From Paracoccus thiocyanatus (GTDB taxonomy: Bacteria; Pseudomonadota; Alphaproteobacteria; Rhodobacterales; Rhodobacteraceae), in assembly GCF_900156255.1 (NCBI RefSeq), contig NZ_FTMK01000005.1, forward strand, positions 1-64,000: DNA of 64,000 bases, written 5' to 3'. Each line of letters opens with the position of its first letter. Position 1 is the stretch's first letter. The notes beneath the pieces are model-generated. The model was not told the DNA's origin, did no database searches, and was given only the letters and a program-made list of their open reading frames with translations. The position numbers were made by a program, and so were the translations under genes. Of the stretch, positions 1 through 6,830 are shown in pieces.

Positions 1-350
1 CGTCCTGATACCGGGGCACCGCTTTGACACGGTTGGGGTCGCGCCGCTGATCGAGGGGCTCGCCTTCAATGCGATGCTGGCCGACAAGGCCTTCGACAGC
101 AACTGGATCATCGCCGAGATGAACGCACGCGGCGCGCTGATCTGCATCTCGCAGCGTCCACAGCGCCGCGCGCCGTTGATCATCGATCCCGAACTCTACA
201 AGCGCCGCCACCTCATCGAGAACTTCTTCTGCAAACTCAAGGAGTTCAAGCGTATCGCCATGCGGTCCGAAAAGACCGATACATCCTTTGAGGCCATGAT
301 CTACGCTGTGGCAGCCCTGATCAACTCACGATGAATCTCAACAGACCCTA
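1..350 (+). mobile_element. Right end of an IS5-family (IS427-like) insertion sequence
   Basis: The window opens inside an insertion sequence. The transposase stop at 332-334 lies within the terminal sequence TGAATCTCAACAGACCC (332-348), which has the look of an IS terminal inverted repeat. It is followed by TA at 349-350, the duplication expected for the IS427 group of the IS5 family. The left end is outside the window, so the repeat and target duplication cannot be confirmed here. Similar elements (for example IS1248) are known from Paracoccus; the match is by protein character only. The element sits against the 3' end of the phage D gene. Confidence 0.75.
2..334 (+). CDS. IS5-family transposase, C-terminal part (5' end outside window)
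   Basis: This is the C-terminal part of a DDE transposase that catalyses excision and insertion of the element. The frame is open from position 2, so the visible protein is longer than the 86 residues counted from the first ATG (74). The visible part contains the second half of the catalytic core: the ADKAFDS motif, which carries the second aspartate of the DDE triad, and RRHLIENFFCKLKEFKRIA, which carries the glutamate in the family's Y-R-ENFF-KLK signature. Many such elements make the enzyme by programmed frameshift between two frames; whether this one does cannot be seen. No disruption is visible in the part present. Confidence 0.85.
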   Translation, partial: VLIPGHRFDTVGVAPLIEGLAFNAMLADKAFDSNWIIAEMNARGALICISQRPQRRAPLIIDPELYKRRHLIENFFCKLKEFKRIAMRSEKTDTSFEAMIYAVAALINSR

Positions 351-1255
351 GTCCGCCCCCGGACGCTCGGCCGAAATCGAGGTGCTGAACCCGCCGCTGT
401 CCAGCGTATGGGTTGCGGTGCGGATCGACCAGAGACCATTGACCCCAACCCGGAAGCCGGTCGCCAAGATGCGACCCTCGGCCGCAATCAGGGGGTCGCC
501 GGGCAATGACGCCTCGAAGGTGTCATTGCCTCGGGTGATCTCGCCCAGCTTGGCGGTCGCGGCGGCTTGGGCCTCTTCCTGGGTCTTGTGGATGTGGCGC
601 AGCTTCAGGACGGGCGCGCCGTCGCCGGCGGTCACCTCTTGGCGCTTGGCCTCTTTCGTGTCCTGCCAGATCGCTGTCACCGACTTGTAAGCCTCGCGTG
701 TGGTCAGGGTCAGGGTCCAGCTGGTGGTGTCGCCTTCGACCACCGGGCGCGGCGGGATGGGCAGGCCGCTGACCGTGCGGCCCTCGCCTTTGCCCATGAA
801 CAGCAAGGCGCCGCCCTTGACGCTGACCAGCGCGTCGTGATCGCGCCCGAGGCGGTCAAGGAAGCTGATGTCGCTTTCATCGGTCTGGTCGATGTGGTCG
901 ATCCGCACCGATTGGAACCGCTCGGATACCTTGGGCTCAAGGCGGTGCTCGCCGGCGATCTTGCCGACGATCTCGCCGATGGTGACCTTGTCCCAGCTGC
1001 GGGTCTTTTGGTCCTTGATGCTGCCGCCCAGATCGGCGGCTTTGGCCCGGATCGTCAGGGTGGCCGGGGGCGACGAAACCGTCACCTCGTCCGAGGTGAA
1101 CAGCCCCATCGGCACCAGCCCGGTTTCACGGTATCCCAGAAACACCAGCAGCGGCGCGCCCGGGGTCGGCAACTCAATAAACCCGTCACGATCATCCAGG
1201 GCGATTTCGACGGCGTCGGCCTTGGTGCCGGCTTCGTCTGTAATGGTTATTGCGG
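348..1255 (-). pseudogene. Phage late control gene D (tail) fragment, 5' end lost
   Basis: The product resembles the late control protein D family (Mu gp44/P2 gpD-type tail hub proteins): the DEAG-K-D-VEIALDDRDG stretch, then LGYRETGLVPMG, and a C terminal SIRTATHTLDSGGFST motif. The first possible start in frame is a TTG at 1172, but family-type sequence continues upstream of it to about 1250, where it runs into the transposase gene. The N terminus and any ribosome binding site are therefore missing. The stop codon TAG (348-350) is made of the TA next to the IS plus the first IS base, so the original 3' end is probably altered as well. The fragment is unlikely to be expressed. Confidence 0.75.
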
Positions 1256-2935
1256 GCGCTTGTGATAGTGTTCCAGGTGGGTGCTGATCACCCGCATGAA
1301 CTCGGCCATGTCGCCCGGGAACGGGATGGGATCGCGGCCCTTGGCATGGGTTTTCTTCCGCATCCGGTCGCCGGCCGTCCAGCCTTCGACATTGGCGAAG
1401 AACACCTGTTCGAGGTTGCCGAAGCTGCCTTCAATCCCGGGCTTGCCCTTGGCGTTGTAGGCCAGCGACCGCACCACCGCCTGCCGGGCCTCGGCCACAC
1501 GGGCATCGGCCAATGAGCCTTCGCCGTATTCCTTGACCGTCATGCCGGCCAGCTTCGACAGCGCCGTGAAGCCGTCGATCATCTCGGCCCAGCGGTATTC
1601 CGAACCGTTGTCCAGATACAGCAGCTTGGGCAGGCCCCAGTCCCCAACCATGGCCTCGAACGCCATGGCGACATGCTCGCGCCGGATGCCCTCGGCCTTT
1701 TCCAGCAGCACCACGGTCATGTGGATTTCGTTGGTCGAGGGATCGAACCAGCTGATCGCCTTCGGATAGGCCCGCGATCCGTCCGGCCGCAGAACCATGA
1801 TGTCCATGGGGTGCACGTCGCCCACCACGATCTCGCGCGGGGCCAACTGGGCATAGTCGCGGCGGATCGTCGGCGCGATGGTATCTTGATACCGGGCGTT
1901 GTCTTTGTTGCGGATCGCCACCACGCGATAGCTGCGCTCGGCCTCGGCCAGCCGCCGGTTGATGTGGCAAATCCCGAACTGGGTCTGCGCATCGGCTCGG
2001 CCCGACAGCCGGCCCAGCGGCAGGACATCGAACGGCACGTCGCGCAGGGCGCGGCTGATTTCGATCAGGCGGGTGGTGGACTTCTCGCAGATGACGCGCC
2101 AGCCGCTTTCGCCCGACGCCCACAGCGACCGTATATAATGTGTCACCTCGTCGCCGACGCGCTGGTGATCGGCGGCAGCGATGCGGCCGGCGAAGAACCC
2201 GTCCCATGCCTGGGTCACGATGGCGCGCGAGGTGCCCTTGTCCTTGCGGACTTCCGGCATCAGGCCCAGCAGCCCGCCTGCATCATAGGCCGCAACCCAG
2301 TTATACAGGGTGGATCGGGACAGCACCTTGCGCCGGCCGTCCGGGGTCGCATGCGCCTGGTCGGCCAGCACGTCCAGCGCGGCCTTGCGCGCAGGGCTGC
2401 CCTTCGGCTGCGTCACCGCCGGCCGGATCAGGTCCAGCCGCCACCGCGCAACCGCGGTGCGCTCTTCCCATTTCGGATCGTTCTTCAGGTCGGCGCCGGG
2501 CATCAGGCGGGTTTCGCCCGTCGCCGGGTCCACGGCCCTGTGCAGTTCGATGCCCTGCGCCAGATACCACGCCTCGCGCAGATCGGCCGGCAGGCTGTCA
2601 ACATGGACGCGCAGCACCTTGCCGCCGCGCCCGACACTGGCCGCTTCCTCGCGAACAAGCAGATCCACACCGCGCCAACGGCGGGCGGATATGCTCTTCT
2701 GCACCGCCCTCTCGGATACGCCCCCCAAGTGCGCGACCTCGGCAACGGTCAGCCACTTTTCGAGGTTCGTTAGGGGTTCGTTAGTGGGTTCGTTAGCCCC
2801 CACCATCTGTCGGTCTAACGAACCTTCAGTTTCTTGGGTGCGCAATGGGTGCGCAATAGGGTGCTCAATCAGCCGGATCGAAGGGATTGCGCACCCACCC
2901 TCGACCACCTCGAATTTACGCGCGACCTGCCCCAT
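1247..2935 (-). CDS. Mu-like transposase A, C-terminally truncated
   Basis: This is a 562-residue DDE transposase of the MuA type, which in intact phages makes the strand-transfer complex at the phage ends. An N-terminal winged-helix Mu DNA-binding domain is visible (EKWLTVAEVAHLGGVSERAVQ, about residues 60-115). A central helix-turn-helix region precedes a core with catalytic residues in VGDVHPMD, LYLDNGSEY and GIEGSFGNLEQ. MuA proteins are usually 650-700 residues; here the frame stops just after a HYHKRPQ motif, where the beta-barrel and the MuB/ClpX-contacting C-terminal region should follow. Late gene D starts in that place, which points to an internal prophage deletion. Catalytic residues are present, but full transposition activity is unlikely. 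Confidence 0.85.
   Translation of the reverse strand: MGQVARKFEVVEGGCAIPSIRLIEHPIAHPLRTQETEGSLDRQMVGANEPTNEPLTNLEKWLTVAEVAHLGGVSERAVQKSISARRWRGVDLLVREEAASVGRGGKVLRVHVDSLPADLREAWYLAQGIELHRAVDPATGETRLMPGADLKNDPKWEERTAVARWRLDLIRPAVTQPKGSPARKAALDVLADQAHATPDGRRKVLSRSTLYNWVAAYDAGGLLGLMPEVRKDKGTSRAIVTQAWDGFFAGRIAAADHQRVGDEVTHYIRSLWASGESGWRVICEKSTTRLIEISRALRDVPFDVLPLGRLSGRADAQTQFGICHINRRLAEAERSYRVVAIRNKDNARYQDTIAPTIRRDYAQLAPREIVVGDVHPMDIMVLRPDGSRAYPKAISWFDPSTNEIHMTVVLLEKAEGIRREHVAMAFEAMVGDWGLPKLLYLDNGSEYRWAEMIDGFTALSKLAGMTVKEYGEGSLADARVAEARQAVVRSLAYNAKGKPGIEGSFGNLEQVFFANVEGWTAGDRMRKKTHAKGRDPIPFPGDMAEFMRVISTHLEHYHKRPQ
2764..2896. repeat. Two arrays of short repeats inside the transposase 5' coding region
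   Basis: Three direct copies of GGTTCGTTAG (2764-2773, 2775-2784, 2787-2796) are followed by one inverted copy (2815-2824). Next come two direct copies of GGGTGCGCAAT (2836-2846, 2847-2857), a near copy with T for G (2859-2869), and an inverted copy (2886-2896). All lie in the first 60 codons of the A gene, upstream of the conserved DNA-binding domain. Mu has an internal activation sequence bound by its transposase near the operators, so an enhancer role is conceivable; this is inference. Confidence 0.7.
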
Positions 2936-2953
2936 GGCTCGCTGCCTCGTTTC

Positions 2954-3178
2954 TTAATGTGATTGTTGGCGGCAGGCCGCGCACATGCGGTTGTGCGGCC
3001 CCTCGCTGATGAACTGTGACCCGCAAGTCAGGCAGCCGCGGACGCGGGTGCGCGCCTGCCGCTCAAGCCGGTCGGCATGGTCGTCTGCCTTCCACCAGGT
3101 GGAAAAGGTCGCGACAGCCTTACCGCCGTCCAGCACGGACCAGTAAGCCCCGCTGCCCCGAACGGCGAACCGGCTCAT
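2954..3178 (-). CDS. Small phage early protein with a possible zinc ribbon
   Basis: This 74-residue protein of unknown function lies just upstream of transposase A with an 18-base gap, so it is probably in the same early operon. The C-terminal half has two Cys-x-x-Cys pairs (CLTCGSQF and CAACRQQSH), consistent with a small zinc ribbon. The N-terminal half is rich in aromatic residues (YWSVLDGG, FSTWWKADDH). An AGGAT sequence about 10 bases before the ATG fits a ribosome binding site. I do not recognise a family. The position between regulatory genes and A matches the small accessory early genes of Mu-like phages. Confidence 0.6.
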   Translation of the reverse strand: MSRFAVRGSGAYWSVLDGGKAVATFSTWWKADDHADRLERQARTRVRGCLTCGSQFISEGPHNRMCAACRQQSH

Positions 3179-3242
3179 TTCGCGCCATCCTGCCGGGTGG
3201 TATCGTCGGCCGACTCACCATCACCAGAAAAAGGAACCGCCC

Positions 3243-3482
3243 GTGCCTGACAATGACCCGACTTTCGGCCTTGAGGTGTTTGGTCCGATTGATCTTTCGT
3301 GGAACTCCGAACGACAAGAACTCGATCTTGGCGGGAGGATGATGGCCGGACTTGAGGCGAAGCCGTTCCGCCTGCAACTATCGGGCGAGGCAGCGATCCA
3401 AGCACTAAGATTGTTTCGGAAGCTCCTAGCTCATGTGGATGAAGAGCGCGTAGCAAGTGCCACACGGCACGGTCTGCAATGA
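3243..3482 (+). CDS. Small protein of unknown function, transcribed against the prophage early operon
   Basis: This 79-residue protein starts at a GTG preceded by AAGGAA at a good distance (3230-3235). The sequence is natural-looking rather than an antisense shadow: a beta-type first half (FGLEVFGPIDLSW, RQELDLGG) and an amphipathic helix (GEAAIQALRLFRKLLAHV). No domain is recognised. It lies between leftward early genes but runs rightward, which leaves a hole of about 320 bases in the minus-strand gene series. That arrangement is typical of cargo (moron) genes carried by prophages. An overlapping minus-strand frame exists but has shadow-like composition. Confidence 0.55.
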   Translation: MPDNDPTFGLEVFGPIDLSWNSERQELDLGGRMMAGLEAKPFRLQLSGEAAIQALRLFRKLLAHVDEERVASATRHGLQ

Positions 3483-3500
3483 ACCTGGCCAGCCCTCGCA

Positions 3501-3683
3501 TCACGCGCCCATCCCGACGACCACAGCCGCCATCAGCAGCCCGCCCAGGATCGCACCGGGCAGCACCCACCAGCCGGCCGACAAGCGCAGTTCCCCGTCC
3601 ACGTCCTCGACCGCAGCGGCCCCCAAGCACACGCCGGTCAGGAACGCCAGAACCAGTCCGGCAACACCAATCAGCGCGATCAT
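3501..3683 (-). CDS. Small phage membrane protein
   Basis: This 60-residue protein has two hydrophobic segments: IALIGVAGLVLAFLTGVCLG near the N terminus and WWVLPGAILGGLLMAAVVVG at the C terminus, separated by a short acidic loop. The start chosen is the ATG at 3683, which overlaps the stop of the upstream gene as ATGA; a longer reading from 3770 would add 29 Arg-rich residues and is rejected. Function is unknown. Small double-spanning proteins in early phage operons are sometimes exclusion or superinfection factors, but nothing here shows that role. Confidence 0.55.
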   Translation of the reverse strand: MIALIGVAGLVLAFLTGVCLGAAAVEDVDGELRLSAGWWVLPGAILGGLLMAAVVVGMGA

Positions 3684-3892
3684 GCCGCCACCTCGCCCAG
3701 CAGGTGATCCACGTAGCGGTCCGCGATGATCTCGCTGGCGCGCTCGGTCAGCAGATTGCGCGCTTCGCAAATCGCCTGAAGATCGGTGATCTTGCCGAAT
3801 TCCTGCGCCATCAGGTCGGCGCGCTCACGCTCGGACAGTTCCGACAGCGCCGACCGCGCCAGTTCCGAGGCGTCCCAGGACGGTTTGCTCAT
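3680..3892 (-). CDS. Small phage early protein, unknown
   Basis: This 70-residue, mostly helical, acidic protein (SELARSALSELSERERADLMAQEF, then helices to the C terminus) has no recognised domain. It is coupled to its neighbours on both sides: its start overlaps the stop of the gene upstream, and its stop overlaps the start of the membrane protein downstream. It therefore belongs to the leftward early operon that leads to transposase A. No cysteines, signal peptide or membrane segment are visible. Confidence 0.55.
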   Translation of the reverse strand: MSKPSWDASELARSALSELSERERADLMAQEFGKITDLQAICEARNLLTERASEIIADRYVDHLLGEVAA

Positions 3893-4176
3893 GCCGCCAC
3901 CTTCGTGGTCTGGGCCAGCTTCTGCGCCTCGGCATCCATGCGGACGCGATAGGCAGCGGTGACCACCTCGCGGCCGGCGTCCTCGATCAGGTGGTCAAGC
4001 AGCCCTTGGCTGCGCGGCCCGGCCGACATCCCGAAGGTCACTTGGCGCACGGTGGACCACGCCACGCCCTTGTCTTTGCACCATTCATGCAGGGTGGTGC
4101 CCCGCGAACGCATGGCCCCGGCGATCACCTCGTGCAGGATCGCGCCGGGCTGGAACACGTTATTCTGGAATGACAT
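3889..4176 (-). CDS. Phage early regulator, possible helix-turn-helix (Ner position)
   Basis: This 95-residue protein starts at the ATG at 4176, with GGGGAA upstream as a plausible ribosome binding site; a longer frame to 4257 would run through the operator and is not used. The stretch HEWCKDKGVAWSTVRQVTFG looks like a helix-turn-helix (a helix, a turn at KGVA, then a recognition helix). It is the first gene of the leftward early operon, directly facing the repressor across the operator region, which is the place of the Ner/Cro-type regulator in Mu-like phages. The family assignment is inferred from position and motif shape. Confidence 0.6.
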   Translation of the reverse strand: MSFQNNVFQPGAILHEVIAGAMRSRGTTLHEWCKDKGVAWSTVRQVTFGMSAGPRSQGLLDHLIEDAGREVVTAAYRVRMDAEAQKLAQTTKVAA

Positions 4177-4230
4177 TGCTTTCCCCTGTATTGCTGCCGT
4201 GACACGCTGTCTTGGCGTATTGTCTTTATA

Positions 4231-4317
4231 GGTAAATATTACCCAGTCATGCAACATGATAATGGGTATATTTTACCACTTGGAGGCCAAGTGACTGATA
4301 TAGGCGGTAATATTTCC
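4231..4317. promoter_or_regulatory. Divergent phage operator region with TTACC palindromes
   Basis: Three related sites lie between the leftward early operon and the rightward repressor gene: GGTAAATATTACC (4231-4243, perfect palindrome), GGTATATTTTACC (4265-4277) and GGTAATATTTCC (4306-4317, inside the repressor's first codons). The half-site is GGTAA/TTACC with an AT-rich centre. AT-rich stretches here also supply possible -10 elements for both directions. Position and symmetry indicate binding sites of the repressor and/or the early regulator. Confidence 0.7.
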
Positions 4318-4959
4318 ACATTCCGGGCCTCACTGGGCCTGTCCCGTGCCACCTTTGGGGACCGCCTTGGCTTCAAAGCGGAGAAAATCAAGAGCATTGA
4401 GACCGGCAGACAGCGGGCGGATCACGAGTTTTTGGCCGCGCTTCACGCCGTTTTTGGCGTTGATCTGAACGAAATCATTGCTGGAAGTGATGGCGCGCGC
4501 ACCGCAACGGCGCCTGATGGGGGAAATTTTACCCCTTCAGGGCAAGAGTTCATCCCTATCCCCCGCTACACGGTCGAAGCAAGCGCCGGCCACGGCGCTA
4601 TGGTCCAGGAAGAGGAAGGAAGCGGATATTATGCCTTCAACCGCAAGTTCCTTGAGCGGCGCGGCTTGAAGCCCTGCAACCTTGCGGTGATCTCGGTCAA
4701 AGGCGACAGCATGGAGCCAGAGCTCTACGATGGTGATCTGATCCTGCTCGACATGGCGCAGACAGAGCCGCGCGACAGCCGCATCTATGCGGTTCGGTTT
4801 AACTCCGATCTGTTCGTCAAGCGGGTGATGGAACTGCCGGGCAACCGCATACAGCTGCTTTCGACCAACGCGAACTACCCGCCCATAACGGTTGACGCGG
4901 CCGACCTGGACAGCATCCAGATCATCGGCCGCGTCGTGAACTCCACGCACGAATGGTGA
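4291..4959 (+). CDS. Phage repressor, XRE helix-turn-helix plus S24 (LexA/CI-like) peptidase
   Basis: This repressor keeps the prophage early promoters off and can inactivate itself by cleavage during DNA damage. The start is GTG 4291, four bases after a GGAGG box; a frame from 4249 lacks a good binding site and would begin inside the operators. Residues 8-60 form an XRE-type DNA-binding domain (FRASLGLSRATFGDRLGF). The C-terminal half is an S24 peptidase-like domain with serine 140 in KGDSMEP and lysine 177 in LFVKRV. An Ala-Gly pair (99-100) in EASAGHG is the likely cleavage site. Length (222 residues) is normal for CI-type proteins, and no damage is visible. Confidence 0.85.
   Translation: MTDIGGNISTFRASLGLSRATFGDRLGFKAEKIKSIETGRQRADHEFLAALHAVFGVDLNEIIAGSDGARTATAPDGGNFTPSGQEFIPIPRYTVEASAGHGAMVQEEEGSGYYAFNRKFLERRGLKPCNLAVISVKGDSMEPELYDGDLILLDMAQTEPRDSRIYAVRFNSDLFVKRVMELPGNRIQLLSTNANYPPITVDAADLDSIQIIGRVVNSTHEW
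4522..4533. promoter_or_regulatory. Operator-like site inside the repressor gene
   Basis: GGAAATTTTACC, flanked by further G and C bases that extend the dyad (GGGG...CCCC), matches the spacing and half-sites of the operators at 4231-4317. It lies in the linker-coding part of the repressor gene, about 250 bases downstream of the operator cluster. It could act as an auxiliary operator for looping or as a roadblock; this is inferred from similarity only. Confidence 0.45.
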
Positions 4960-5392
4960 CTTGCTTCCACGTTCGGAGGGGGAGGGAAGGTGACGGCGGA
5001 TATTCCAGCCGATCATGTTCCGCGCGGCAGGGCCAGGAGGGATCGGCCCGCCAAGAGAAACCCCAGCAATCTTCGGGCTTCAATCCGGGCCATTCCAAAA
5101 AAGCCCGATCCTCTCATTCCAGATTAATTCCTTCCCCCCCAACGGGGGGCAAGGCCCCCCTGCGCCCGCGCCCGCCGAAACCGCCGCTGCCGCGTTGCCC
5201 CGGCACCGGCCCAGGATAGCCGGGATGCCCGCCCGGCGCATGCGGCGATCCGCCGCCGCATGTCATGGCGCGGAAACGGCTGGACAAACCGGGGCGGCTG
5301 CTGTCCCATGCGGGCAAGCCGGGGACGGCATGCAGCCGGAAAAGGCACGGGCGCGTTCCCGTGGCGACAGGTAAGGAAGGGAAGACGCGGCC
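4960..5392. other. Phage-host junction region without a convincing gene
   Basis: No protein-like frame is visible. Three ATTCCA words occur at 5002-5007, 5092-5097 and 5116-5121; read on the minus strand the last two begin TGGAATG, and the 5116-5121 copy would place a TG...CA-type phage terminus at 5121. A strong GC hairpin, GGGGGC-AAG-GCCCCC, lies at 5145-5159 and probably belongs to host DNA, being similar to hairpins elsewhere in the window (32686, 39504). The rest (5160-5392) is very GC-rich leader of the DnaJ-like gene, with no clear promoter. Confidence 0.5.
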
Positions 5393-6304
5393 ATGGCCGA
5401 CGATCCGTACAAGGCGCTGGGGCTGGGCAGGAATGCCAGCCAGGACGACATCAAGAAATCCTATCGCCGGATCGCCAAGACCGACCATCCCGACCTGAAT
5501 CCCGATCCGGCCGCGCATGAACGCTTCAAGGCGGCCTCGACGGCCTATGACCTGCTCAAGGACCCCGAGCAGCGGGCGCGTTTCGACCGGGGAGAGATCG
5601 ACGCCCAGGGCCAGGAACAGGCGCAGCGGCATTATTACCGCGAATATGCCGAATCGGGCGACAATCCCTATCGCCAGCCGCATGGTTTCGACGACTTGTC
5701 CGATGTGTTCTCGGATCTGTTCGGCGGGCGCGGCGGGGCCGGGGCGCGGCGCGGCGGGGCGCGCAGCTTCGACATGCGCGGTCCCGACCAGCGCTTCACG
5801 CTGGAGATCGACTTCATGACCGCGGCGCGGGGCGGCTCGACCCGGATCACCATGCCCGAGGGCAGCGTGCTGGAGGTCAGGATCCCCGAAGGCGCGCATG
5901 ACGGGCAGGTGATCCGGCTGCGCGGCAAGGGCGGCGCCGGCATGGGCAATGGCGAGCCGGGCGACGCGCTGCTGACGCTGATCGTGGCCGAGGATCCCGA
6001 CTGGCGCCGCGACGGCAATGATGTGGAAACCACCCTGCCCATCACCATCGACGAGGCGGTGCTGGGCGGCAAGGTCGAGGCGCAGACCATCGACGGCCCG
6101 GTCATGCTGACCATCCCGCGCGGCGCCAGTTCGGGTCGCAAGCTGCGGCTCAAGGGCCGCGGCATCAAGGGCACGGACGGGCGGCGGGGCGATCAGCATG
6201 TCGTGCTCAAGATCGCGATGCCGCCCAAGATCGATGACGAGCTTGCGCGTTTCATGGAAGAATGGCGCCAGAACCACGCCTATGATCCGGGGAGGAGAGC
6301 ATGA
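5393..6304 (+). CDS. cbpA: DnaJ-like co-chaperone of the CbpA type
   Basis: This 303-residue class II J-domain protein stimulates the Hsp70 DnaK and may bind curved DNA like E. coli CbpA. The J domain is at residues 3-70 and keeps the HPD motif (KTDHPDLN). A Gly/Arg-rich linker follows (about 100-130), then two beta-sandwich substrate-binding domains (DnaJ_C, about 135-295). The Cys-rich zinc domain of true DnaJ is absent, as expected for CbpA. A GGAAGGGAA stretch upstream of the ATG can serve as ribosome binding site. It is translationally coupled (ATGA) to a CbpM-like gene, which supports the CbpA name over DnaJ. Confidence 0.85.
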   Translation: MADDPYKALGLGRNASQDDIKKSYRRIAKTDHPDLNPDPAAHERFKAASTAYDLLKDPEQRARFDRGEIDAQGQEQAQRHYYREYAESGDNPYRQPHGFDDLSDVFSDLFGGRGGAGARRGGARSFDMRGPDQRFTLEIDFMTAARGGSTRITMPEGSVLEVRIPEGAHDGQVIRLRGKGGAGMGNGEPGDALLTLIVAEDPDWRRDGNDVETTLPITIDEAVLGGKVEAQTIDGPVMLTIPRGASSGRKLRLKGRGIKGTDGRRGDQHVVLKIAMPPKIDDELARFMEEWRQNHAYDPGRRA

Positions 6305-6648
6305 CCCCGCGCCATTACACCCTGACCCAGACGCTGGAGGTGGTCGGCGAACTGACCTCGGACCAGCTTGACGGCTATATCCGCGCCGGCGTCGTGGTGC
6401 CGGTGCAATCCGAACAGGGCCCGCTGTTTCGCGAGATCGACCTGGCGCGGCTGAACCTGGTGGTCGAACTGGCCGAGGGGTATCATCTGGATGCCGAGGC
6501 GCTGGCCCTGGTGCTGTCGCTGGTCGACCAGTTGCACGGGTTGCGCGGCGACATGCGGGCGATCCTGGACGCGGTGGCGCGCGAGCCGGTCGAGACACGG
6601 GTGCGGCTGAAGGCCGCGATCCGCGAGGTGCGGACGCTGCCGCGCTAG
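6301..6648 (+). CDS. cbpM: CbpM-like chaperone modulator
   Basis: This 115-residue helical protein has an N-terminal MerR-like winged-helix fold, judged from LEVVGELTSDQLDGYIRAGVV followed by a short beta hairpin and a long C-terminal helical region. CbpM binds the J domain of CbpA and inhibits its co-chaperone activity in E. coli. The assignment rests on the overlap with the CbpA-like gene (ATGA at 6301), the size, and the helical pattern LARLNLVVELAEGYHLD. Its stop TAG overlaps the stop of the converging DUF1289 gene within a CTAG tetramer (6645-6648), so the two genes end on the same bases. Confidence 0.75.
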   Translation: MTPRHYTLTQTLEVVGELTSDQLDGYIRAGVVVPVQSEQGPLFREIDLARLNLVVELAEGYHLDAEALALVLSLVDQLHGLRGDMRAILDAVAREPVETRVRLKAAIREVRTLPR

Positions 6649-6830
6649 CTGGCCGGGCGCATGGCGGCGGGCAGGGTGCGCGCCGGCAGGTCGGCCATGA
6701 TCTCCAGCCGCTCGGTCTCGGTCATGCCGGCCCAGCGGGTGATCTCGTCGATGCTGCGCCGGCAGCCGGTGCAAAGCCGGCTTTCGGGGTCGATGCGGCA
6801 GATATCGACGCAAGGGGTCGAGACCGTCAC
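6645..6830 (-). CDS. DUF1289 small cysteine-rich protein
   Basis: This 61-residue protein has the DUF1289 signature: [20 protein letters not shown] followed by [13 protein letters not shown]. Four cysteines (C-x3-C-x8-C-x2-C) could bind a metal. The start is a GTG at 6830 that overlaps the ruvX stop (GTGA); this makes the gene part of the ccmI-ruvX operon. Members of this family are widespread small proteins of unknown function in proteobacteria, often next to tRNA-modifying or DNA-repair genes. No signal peptide is present, so it is cytoplasmic. Confidence 0.8.
   Translation of the reverse strand: MTVSTPCVDICRIDPESRLCTGCRRSIDEITRWAGMTETERLEIMADLPARTLPAAMRPAS

Larger units (their letters stand above)
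348..5121. mobile_element. Decayed Mu-like prophage remnant
   Basis: The gene order matches the left end of a Mu-like transposable phage read from right to left: phage end, repressor (rightward), divergent operators, small early genes and transposase A (leftward). A is then joined directly to the 3' part of a late tail gene D. Gene B, head genes and all other tail genes are missing, so the element cannot form phage. The inner boundary of the deletion is near 1250. The right limit (near 5121) is inferred from where a Mu left end should lie relative to the repressor and from ATTCCA-type repeats. The left limit is set by the insertion sequence. Confidence 0.8.

Noticed and set aside
3175-3630. 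Minus-strand frame covering the gap in the phage early genes
   Set aside because: Arg/Gly-rich start and low-complexity composition; the overlapping plus-strand gene has a better ribosome binding site and a natural residue mix.
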